From contig BFEA01000031.1 in NCBI GenBank assembly GCA_003427395.1, positions 3,063,583 to 3,122,768 on the forward strand: DNA of 59,186 bases. Reading direction: 5' to 3'. Source of the stretch: Chara braunii (taxonomy: Eukaryota > Streptophyta > Charophyceae > Charales > Characeae). Made by a program: the position numbers and the translations under genes. This document shows, in pieces, positions 52,293 through 59,186 of the stretch. The notes under the pieces were generated by a model. It worked only from the letters and a program-made list of their open reading frames with translations. It was not told the DNA's origin and did not search any database. How positions within the stretch are numbered: position 1 is the first letter of the stretch; the number at the start of each line of letters is the position of its first letter.

Positions 52293-52402
52293 CTACCTTC
52301 TTTCCCCGAATACAACGTACGGTCATTATAGCTGTATTTAGACTGAAAGATACCCCAATTCAGCTATAATGACCATACATTGTATTCGGGGGAAGACTGT
52401 AG
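52293..52402. mobile_element. CTACCGTCTTC-ended hairpin MITE, copy 3
   Basis: 110 bp; left arm CTACCTTCTTTCCCCGAATA, right arm ending GAAGACTGTAG. GGTCATTATAGCTG and its complement CAGCTATAATGACC are kept exactly inside both arms. Confidence 0.85.
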
Positions 52403-52953
52403 TGCTATTTTGCTGGATGCCTTGCTGTGTTGCTGTGTGCCCGCCCTCCCGCCTGCCTGTCCACCCACTTGCCTTGTTGCCTTCCCGCGATGTTGTGCTA
52501 CCTTGTCCATGTCGTGCTGCATGCTTTGTTGTGTTTGCCCATGCGCATCAGGAGGCTTGAAGCTGGTTGTGAATGAAAGCAAATTCAAAGCAATGCCACT
52601 GTGAGCGGTTCCAGCAGACTGTCAAGGGTTCAGCCTCCTGATTAGTCGGTGCAGGTTCGATGAAATAGAATGTCACTTAGTCTACTTCTGTGTTTGTTTT
52701 GAGCTGTTTCATTACGTGTGGTGTCTGGTTCAGTGACTTCAGTGACTTCAGTCACAAGCTGCATTTGAAGCATCGATGCTGCTCTTATGGTTCGACACAG
52801 TCATTAAAACCTTCCATGTCGGCATGCGTCTGTCCCACGGCTACAAGTTTTTGTTCCTAAGCTGCGCCTACATGATATTTTGGAGCTCCGTTGCCGCTGC
52901 CACCACTGGTACTAGGAGGTCTCGTACCATGACGCGTCATTCATGCCCACAAG

Positions 52954-52954
<1 letters not shown>
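52403..52954. other. Unassigned region
   Basis: Anonymous sequence with a short GTGACTTCA direct repeat near 52734. No gene. Confidence 0.4.
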
Positions 52955-53045
<91 letters not shown>

Positions 53046-53046
53046 N

Positions 53047-53087
<41 letters not shown>

Positions 53088-53120
53088 AACAAACAAACAC
53101 ACACACAAACACACGCACAC
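52955..53120. repeat. (CA)n microsatellite
   Basis: Long CA run with one ambiguous base (53046) and an (ACAA)-type segment after 53083. Confidence 0.95.
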
Positions 53121-53133
53121 TCACATACTGAGT

Positions 53134-53265
53134 TCGAGTTGCTGGTGCTGGATTTTGAACCAAGGTACCGACCTTGAGGTACCAGCGGACACAAGTTAAC
53201 CACCGAGGAAGACTGCTCCACCTCTTTGTGGGAGAAGCACTTGCTGGCAACCAGGGCCAATGTAG
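53134..53265 (-). mobile_element. tRNA-like SINE unit 1
   Basis: On the minus strand: CACAAAGAGGTGGAGCAGTC, GGTGGTTAACTTGTGT (A-box-like), then TACCTTGGTTCAAAATCC (B-box-like, consensus GGTTCGANTCC). The spacing is roughly that of a tRNA-derived Pol III promoter. It is repeated at 53281-53423. The tail is not visible, so boundaries are approximate. Confidence 0.5.
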
Positions 53266-53280
53266 ATGACGCTTACACGT

Positions 53281-53423
53281 GGAGCTCAAGTCGCCGGAGC
53301 TGGGGTTTCAACCCAGGTACAGATCTTGAGATACCCACAAACACGAGTTAACCAATAATTTAATGAGGTAGACTGCTCCACCTCTTTGTGCAAGAAGCAC
53401 TTGCTTGCAACCAGGGCAAATCT
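53281..53423 (-). mobile_element. tRNA-like SINE unit 2
   Basis: Minus strand: CACAAAGAGGTGGAGCAGTC, ATTGGTTAACTCGTGT and ACCTGGGTTGAAACCCCAGC. In direct tandem with unit 1; it has a small extra segment (TTAAATTA) before the A-box-like part. Confidence 0.5.
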
Positions 53424-54361
53424 AGATCTCCCTGCCCTCCATGATTCCTTACCATTTCCTCCCGGCACCATTCCTGTTCCACTGTTTTTTTTTCTGTTTC
53501 AGTTGTCCGACAATTCTTGTCTCATACTTGTTTCAAATTCACAGTTCTGTCAACATTGTTTTTCGCTTTCGATTTGTTTTTCAATTGACAAGCAATGTCC
53601 GGTTCCTGTAACTTCCGGGCACTCAATGGAACAAGATATTTGCGAAAACTGGAGTAATTGTTTTGCTCTTGACAATATCTGGTTCACAGAAATGAAGCAT
53701 GCGATTAAGAGGAAAAGTGTTCCTTCAACTTCTTTAATTGCAACATTTTCACTGTACAATGTCGCTCTATTCTGTTTTGAAATTCCTGATTTACTAGTTC
53801 TTGGGCCAAAAAATGTAGAGCGAAAGGTAGTGTGTTATTCAGAGCGAAAGGAGTGGACGAGGCAGAAGGGCGATGCTGCCATGCAGTTTGCATGACAGTG
53901 ATCTTTGTATGCACATTATGTCCTCCTTGAGAGTAAAGCCTCACATTTTGTGCAAATTCTTGAATGACTGATCAGTTTTCTACTTTCACTGAAGGCATGA
54001 CTAGCCTTAACAGGGTGGTGGTCGCTTTTGCTCCGATTGTTTCTACAGGATCCTTAAACCTGTTTCCAGCAGGTGTAGAGAGGAGCAAGCCTGTAGGGGC
54101 TCTTGTACGAACCTCAGAACGCAGGTGTGCACTGCTTTGGATACGTAACATTATTTATAGGAAGCAGCCCATTTGTGAAAGCGTTGTTTCCAGTCCATAA
54201 TGTTATCAATTGGAAATGGTGCATTGCATCTGAAAGGCATTTCACGATGCGGACCCCAAATTCGAATCTCTGGGTCCAAGTCCCCAAGCCAAAAGAGGCC
54301 AGGTCGGCCAGATTCAGAAAGGTTATGTCGGGTACCCCAGAGGTGAAGTCAAACAGCTACC
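53424..54361. other. Unassigned region
   Basis: A plus-strand frame (53386-53895) is open but has no recognised domain and begins inside the SINE pair. A partial stem-loop-like piece (CTGTTTCCAGCAGGTGTAG) occurs at 54060. Confidence 0.4.
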
Positions 54362-54505
54362 CGGTCAACGATGAGTCACATCCCAGAGGCAAAAGTCACA
54401 TCCCATAGGTGATAGGGCCGTAGGTAAAAGTCACGTCTCACAGTCAAAGGTCATATCTCACAGGCAAGGGTCACGACCCAGAGCCAAAGGTCACGTCCCA
54501 CAGAC
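54362..54505. repeat. Imperfect ~20-25-bp tandem array
   Basis: About six units around a core AAAGGTCACRTCYCACAG (with variants such as AAAAGTCACATCCCA and AAGGGTCACGACCCAGAG). Confidence 0.75.
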
Positions 54506-54867
54506 CCAAAGCAGCAGCACACCAAGGAAAACTCAGGGAGGTACCGGGCCTCAACATTCTGAAGCAAACAGGGCCGCGGGAAGCCGGTACCGGGTCCAAG
54601 TCAAGCCAAGAGAAGCAGAGGCTTGGACGAGTCAAGGCCCAGTCCAAGTCAATATAGGGACTGGCCAGCCACATTTTCGGGGAGATTGCTCATTTGCAAG
54701 AAATGTGGAAGTGCTGCTGGGCACTTGTGCGCTATCTGCGAGTAGCATGCGCTAGAGCCCTGGGTGGGCAGCGGTGTGCTGAGGGAGGAAGGCGGCCATA
54801 GCCGCACAGCTAGTGGTAGGAGGTAGAGCTGAGTAGAGGTGGGTGTATCCAGAGTCAAGATCTTCAT

Positions 54868-54948
<81 letters not shown>
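54868..54948. repeat. (GA)n microsatellite
   Basis: About 40 uninterrupted GA units. Confidence 0.95.
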
Positions 54949-54953
<5 letters not shown>

Positions 54954-55584
54954 AGAGAGGAGGTCACCTACCTAGATGAGGATGGTGGATTGGGTTGCTG
55001 AACTCTGCGCTGTTGACCGCTTGGTAAACTGGAACTCATAAACTGTTAATATGATTATTCGTTGGAATTTCTAAGCTGCGCTAATCTGGACTTTGCATCT
55101 CTGGTCTCCAGTCTGGATTTTGTGTGATCTTTCAATGTGTGTGTGCTCAAGGTGACGAGCAGTGTGGCTCAATCACGGGCATTGCACCATTTGCGTTTAA
55201 TACAATCATAGATTGGGACGACATTGAAGAGAGATGATGGAGCAGGGAGGCAGAAACAGGGAGTAATGAAGCATTGATTTAGATGTGGAAAAGGTGGGAG
55301 AGAGAGAGAGTAAAGGCAGCACAGGCATATGTGGGAGATGGGACAGGAGGGAATAGTGCGATAAGAGGTAGAGGGGGGAGTGAAAGGGCAAGGAGGGAGA
55401 CAGAAGGGAAGGGTTTTAGAGATGATCTCATTGGTGGTGTCTCTTCATCACAATCATCGTATTCAATCACGTAAACGGTCCACCCACGTTGACCCCTTTT
55501 TTTTAAAAACCCGCAAAGGCCTTCTGCAAGGCCTCTATCCCGATGGTGGTAAGAAACCGCCGGAATTGAGGCTTTGCCTGCCAG
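54949..55584. other. Unassigned region
   Basis: Purine-rich around 55240-55430; open frames lack motifs. Confidence 0.4.
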
Positions 55585-55640
55585 ACTGCTCCATCTATTG
55601 GTGGGGAGCGACACCTGCTAGAAACCGGGTCCAGCATCCC
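55585..55640 (-). mobile_element. Retroposon 3' tail fragment
   Basis: GCTCCATCTATTGGTGGGGA (stem-loop 2) then GCTAGAAACCGGGTCCAGC (55617-55635) and ATCCCTCAG. A T/A stretch TTTTTTTAAAA lies about 75 bases upstream (55498-55508), which may be the eroded tail. Confidence 0.65.
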
Positions 55641-56321
55641 TCAGATACATCATCTTCGCAAAGTGTTTCTTGGGACTATGGCCATTTTGGGTCCTAATCT
55701 GGAGCCTCATATTTCCCTTGGGGCTGCTTAGACCACCCTTTTTACTTCCAAAGCCCCCCCCTTTGTACTGGCCCAGACCCCTCCTGGAAATTTGCCACCT
55801 GTCTCTTCCTGCCCTGTTACACTCTGATTGCTTATTAAACCACGCCCCATTCCAGGTGTCTGCAATCCCCCCAGTAGATGAACTCTACGTGACTGTATCT
55901 ATTGATAGCAGTAGCAAGAAAGATTGAGCAAGAACCCCATTCCTTGCCCCTCCTCTCTCTTCCTTTATCCTCTTCTTCTCCCTTCTTCCCCCTTCCTGCT
56001 CCACCCTTCCCCCACAGTGACTTCTCTTTCTTTGCTCCCTCCTCATTCTTTCCTCCCAATCGCTAATGCTTGCGATCGGAAATGGTGCATCCTCAAGTCC
56101 ACTAAAACTGCATCCTAAGGATGACCGCCACAAGGTCTCTAGTAATACATTGCCCCCCTTCCAGAGATTGTGTTGTTGCACTGTTGCACATAGGGGCCTT
56201 GGTTCACATTGGCGTATATGCTCCAGAAGAGCTAGTGGGCCCCGGTACCCCCACTCCCACATCGTTCCGGATGTCCACAATTAGGCAAAAGAGAGGTTCA
56301 CTACTTTGGATTGTTCTGTAA
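55641..56321. other. Unassigned region
   Basis: C/T-rich, with no recognisable gene or repeat boundary. Confidence 0.4.
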
Positions 56322-56467
56322 ACCACCAGTACCTTTCCCAGGCATTTTGCCGGATCATGGTGGTTAACACGGAGGCCGCACTCGGCCTCCAGCGGCGGCC
56401 AGATGCGCCGCCAAAACTCGGTGGTGCACAGGGCCCGCGGCCGATAGCTGGGAAAGGTACTGGCGGT
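56322..56467. mobile_element. ACCACCAGTACCTTTCCCAG-ended MITE
   Basis: 146 bp; 20-bp terminal inverted repeats with one mismatch (right end CTGGGAAAGGTACTGGCGGT). GC-rich interior with GAGGCCGCACTCGGCCTC palindrome. Its GGCCGATAGCTGGGAAAG inner end links it to the GGCCCAGCTATCGGCC members. Confidence 0.85.
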
Positions 56468-56490
56468 TTAAAGCACAAATGTTCTTGCCC

Positions 56491-56616
56491 GCATTGCTGG
56501 GGGCGATCCGAGCCTGATCCCCATTTATACAGCCTAAGTAGCGTTCCATTGCTGGGGGCGATCAGAGCCTGATCGCCATTTATACAGCCTAAGTAGCGTT
56601 CCATTGCTGGGGGTTA
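56491..56616. repeat. 55-bp tandem repeat (2.3 units)
   Basis: Two full units plus a partial: CATTGCTGGGGGCGATC...CCATTTATACAGCCTAAGTAG. The second unit holds a 9-bp inverted repeat GGCGATCAG/CTGATCGCC. Confidence 0.85.
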
Positions 56617-56872
56617 TCAAGATTTACAGGTCTGCAGGACGGGGAAGGGGAAGGATAATAGAATAGGACATGCGAAAATAGGCAGGAAAGAGAGCAAGAT
56701 GATCAAAGGTAGGATGGTTTATTCGACGTGCATGCACAGATCATGGCATGAGGGAGTCAGAGAGACTAACCTCGTCGCCATTCATTGACCCACCATTCAT
56801 CAGGAGACGAATCAAAAAGAAGAAAGAGAAATGGAAACAAGGCCTGCAAGGCTGTTGTGATAAGCTAAAATC

Positions 56873-57010
56873 TTTTTTTTTTTTTTTTTCCCTTACATCT
56901 GCCGGCAGTGCTACCCAGGGTGATGACTGCATCCCCAAGTAGTACCACCTGCCCAGATAGATCCAATCTATTGGGGGAGCTACGCCTGCTGGAAACCGGG
57001 TCCAGCATCC
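56873..57010 (-). mobile_element. Retroposon 3' tail copy
   Basis: T run 56873-56889, CCTTACATCTGCCGGCAGTG, a stem-loop 2 relative (ATCCAATCTATTGGGGGAGC) and stem-loop 1 GCTGGAAACCGGGTCCAGC (56988-57006), followed by ATCCC and, at about 57040, GGGGCCATTACCCGGCTTCG. Confidence 0.75.
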
Positions 57011-57094
57011 CTTATCAGAACAATGAAGTCTTCTAGGGGGGCCATTACCCGGCTTCGGCTGCCGTAAAAAAACATCAGAATGCATGAGATAGTA

Positions 57095-57316
57095 ACGATA
57101 GAAGATGCCTGTGGAGTACAGTGGAGCCAGCCCTTGGTAAACTGAAGTGCGAGTGCAGTGGCGACTGCAATCATGAGGAAGCAGATGTGTCGGCATAATC
57201 AGGGCGCTTCTCGTCATCAGCAACGGGGTGTTGATCACCACCAGCACCATCATCAACAGGGCGCGGTTCGACACCATCATCACAGTAATGGTTCGTCATC
57301 ATCATCAGGGTGCTGC

Positions 57317-57358
<42 letters not shown>

Positions 57359-59186
57359 GTTTGTAATCATAGGGGCTGTTGGTGCTGCTCTTTAGTATGA
57401 TCAGGATCATCATTCTGTCTTCATTCTCGTCATTACTATCATCATCATCAGTTTGTCATCATTAGATGCTGCTCTTCAAGGCATTGTTTGCCTTTCACAT
57501 TAGCAGGTGAGTTGGTTGTTGCCATCATCCTCCTCATCATCACCATCTTCAGGGTGCTGTTCATCTTCATCAGCAAAATCCAAAAAAAAAAAACTCATCT
57601 ACCTTTTCTCCATCATAATTCTCAAAATTTTCCAATTCTTCCACTCATATCTTAGGAATCCTATTTCCTAAATTCCTTGTTTTTTCTTTTTTCCACTATT
57701 ATTTTTTTATTCCCCTTTGGGCGGACTAATGAATTATTTTTGTGCAGGTGGGGGGTTGGGGTTTTAAGGAGGAGAGCTCTACTTTGCAGGGGCTTCACAA
57801 GGTGGGGGGTGAAATGCCCTGGAGGGAGTGGGGGCAGATTTTTGGGGGATGCCCTATTCTGGGGCTGGGAGAGATGTATGGGTTGGCATCATATCCTAGT
57901 GGAGGCAGGTAGGGGTGAGGGGTTGGCTGAGGCATACTTTGGGTGGAACTGGATGCCTTGGTGGAAGTTGGGGGAGGAAGCAGGTATGTCCCAAGTTGGG
58001 GCCGATAAGGAGAGCTTGTGATCAGGGCAGTCCTTTTCAGTGGAGGCAGCGGAGGGTACAGGGGGAGATGAAGGGGAGGGGGGAGGAATAATCCACAGAA
58101 ACGTCCGGAATTCTGATTCACCTCTTAAGTATAAACAAATTATTTATGGTTGGGTGGTGGGTTGGTTCTGAGGGGGAGAGCTCTACTCCCCAAGGGCTTC
58201 ACAAGGAGGGAGGTGATTGCCCTGTAGGGAGATGGGCCAGATTTTGGGGGATGCTCTATTCTGGGGCTGGGGGAGATGTATGGGTCAGCATCATATCCCA
58301 ACGGTGGCAGGCAAGGGCAAGGGGTCGGCAGAGACATACTTTGGGTGGGAACTGGATGCCTCTGTGGGAGTAAGGGGGGGGAATGGGAATGGGTCTATCC
58401 CAAGTCGGGGCTGATGAGGAGTGTTCGTGATCAGGGGCGGTCCTTTTCGCTGGAGGCAGCGGTGGGGCAGGGCAACGAGGGGGAAAGGGGGGAATCTCTA
58501 GATCCTTTGCTTGTATTTGGTTGGGACTTTTCCTGATTTTTTTCTGGAATTTTCAAAACACGCACGCTTGTTATTCCTAGAAGTTTGAAGAATCTTTCAG
58601 GACTCTGAGGGTCTGCTGGTGGTTTGTACAAAGCTGCACTGGAATTAGAGTGTTATATTCAGGATCCGTGGCTGTTCAATGCCAGAATGACGCTTGCCGG
58701 AGCTGGGGTGATGCCCTGTAACTTGCCGAAGGTGAGGGCATGAGACCTTGTAGAGAGATTTGGGGTGGTTTAGGGGGGCATCCTAAGGGACAGCTGGGGG
58801 GTGCTGACACAGGACGACACTGGCCGGAGCTGGAGTGAGTCGCGTTGCTCTGTAACCTAGCAGATAGGGGGCGAGAGGCCTGGATGAGTTTGTCAAAGAA
58901 TAAGTCAGTCTTAGTGAGCTTTGTTATGATCTGTTGGAAATCCCTTAGATACTCGAGTGTTCAGAAAATTGCGGTGGATTTCAGGAGGTGCTTAGCGATC
59001 ATAAAAAAGGATTTGTAGTCTTCTGATCATCTATCTCGAAGTCCAGTAGCTTGTTCACGATCTTGGAGGATATTCTCAAGCAGAAACTGGGTAAATGGCC
59101 CCGGTACCTCAATTGGTTCATAAATTGTTTTGTACATGTCTTCATATGGGACGCTAGGCTCAATTCCCAGCACGTGCTGCTCCCCA
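57095..59186 (+). mobile_element. Family B retroposon, second plus-strand copy (runs off window)
   Basis: Collinear with 6200-8540: GATGCCTGTGGAGTACAGTG, an ATC minisatellite (57205-57560), two GGAGAGCTCTAC units (57725-58095, 58140-58500), two structured units (58680-58760, 58812-58885), TCTGTTGGAAATCCCTTAGA, and finally a stem-loop relative GCTAGGCTCAATTCCCAGC (59153-59171) next to GTGCTGCTCCCCA. The poly(A) tail would lie beyond the window. Confidence 0.75.

Noticed and set aside
52955-53120. Thr-His or Cys-Val repeat proteins
   Set aside because: Artefacts of the (CA)n microsatellite.
54362-54505. CRISPR-like array of ~20-bp units
   Set aside because: Units are directly adjacent and imperfect with no unique spacers.

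Overview
The window looks like a gene-poor, transposon-dense piece of a large eukaryotic nuclear genome. The best guess is a streptophyte (plant or charophyte alga; a Chara-like genome would fit). Reasons: a Ty3/gypsy element with a primer-binding site for plant-type initiator tRNA-Met, LINE fragments, many MITEs and long microsatellites, single Ns and one 662-base assembly gap. The species call is inference. I found no host gene with convincing exon structure; nearly everything recognisable is mobile-element derived.

Layout. 0-6 kb: tandem repeats, a GTAC-dense repeat, a non-autonomous hAT-like element with a perfect 8-bp target duplication (2595-3331), a MULE-like MITE (3356-3747) and a minus-strand retroposon (3.9-5.4 kb). 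6.2-8.7 kb: a plus-strand copy of that retroposon family (family B), repeated at 57.1-59.2 kb. 12.06-13.21 kb: the 3' part of a LINE. 14.6-15.7 kb: a MITE split by a family B retroposon flanked by an 18-bp duplication. 16.9-34.4 kb: a 5'-truncated minus-strand LINE cut in two by a 14-kb gypsy element (18716-32750).

The gypsy element has 2.7-kb LTRs, each with a ~180-codon ORF, then PBS, gag with zinc knuckle, protease, RT, RNase H, a PHD-like zinc finger, integrase with C-terminal GPY/F-like module, and two extra sense ORFs before the 3' LTR. It is dead: about ten in-frame stops (only TAG or TGA) and several frameshifts.

34.4-57 kb: MITE families (an ACCACCAGTAC-ended superfamily, a near-perfect hairpin MITE in three copies, a GAGGTCCCAC-ended MITE in two), a foldback element, a tRNA-like SINE pair, a third LINE fragment, a broken CCHC zinc-knuckle ORF and simple repeats.

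The unifying signal is a 19-nt stem-loop next to a poly(A) tail (poly-T on the opposite strand), found about 16 times. It forms the 3' end of two of the LINEs and of many short retroposons, and its stem shows compensatory changes around a conserved loop. This suggests a family of LINEs and parasitic SINE-like elements sharing a structured 3' tail used by the reverse transcriptase.
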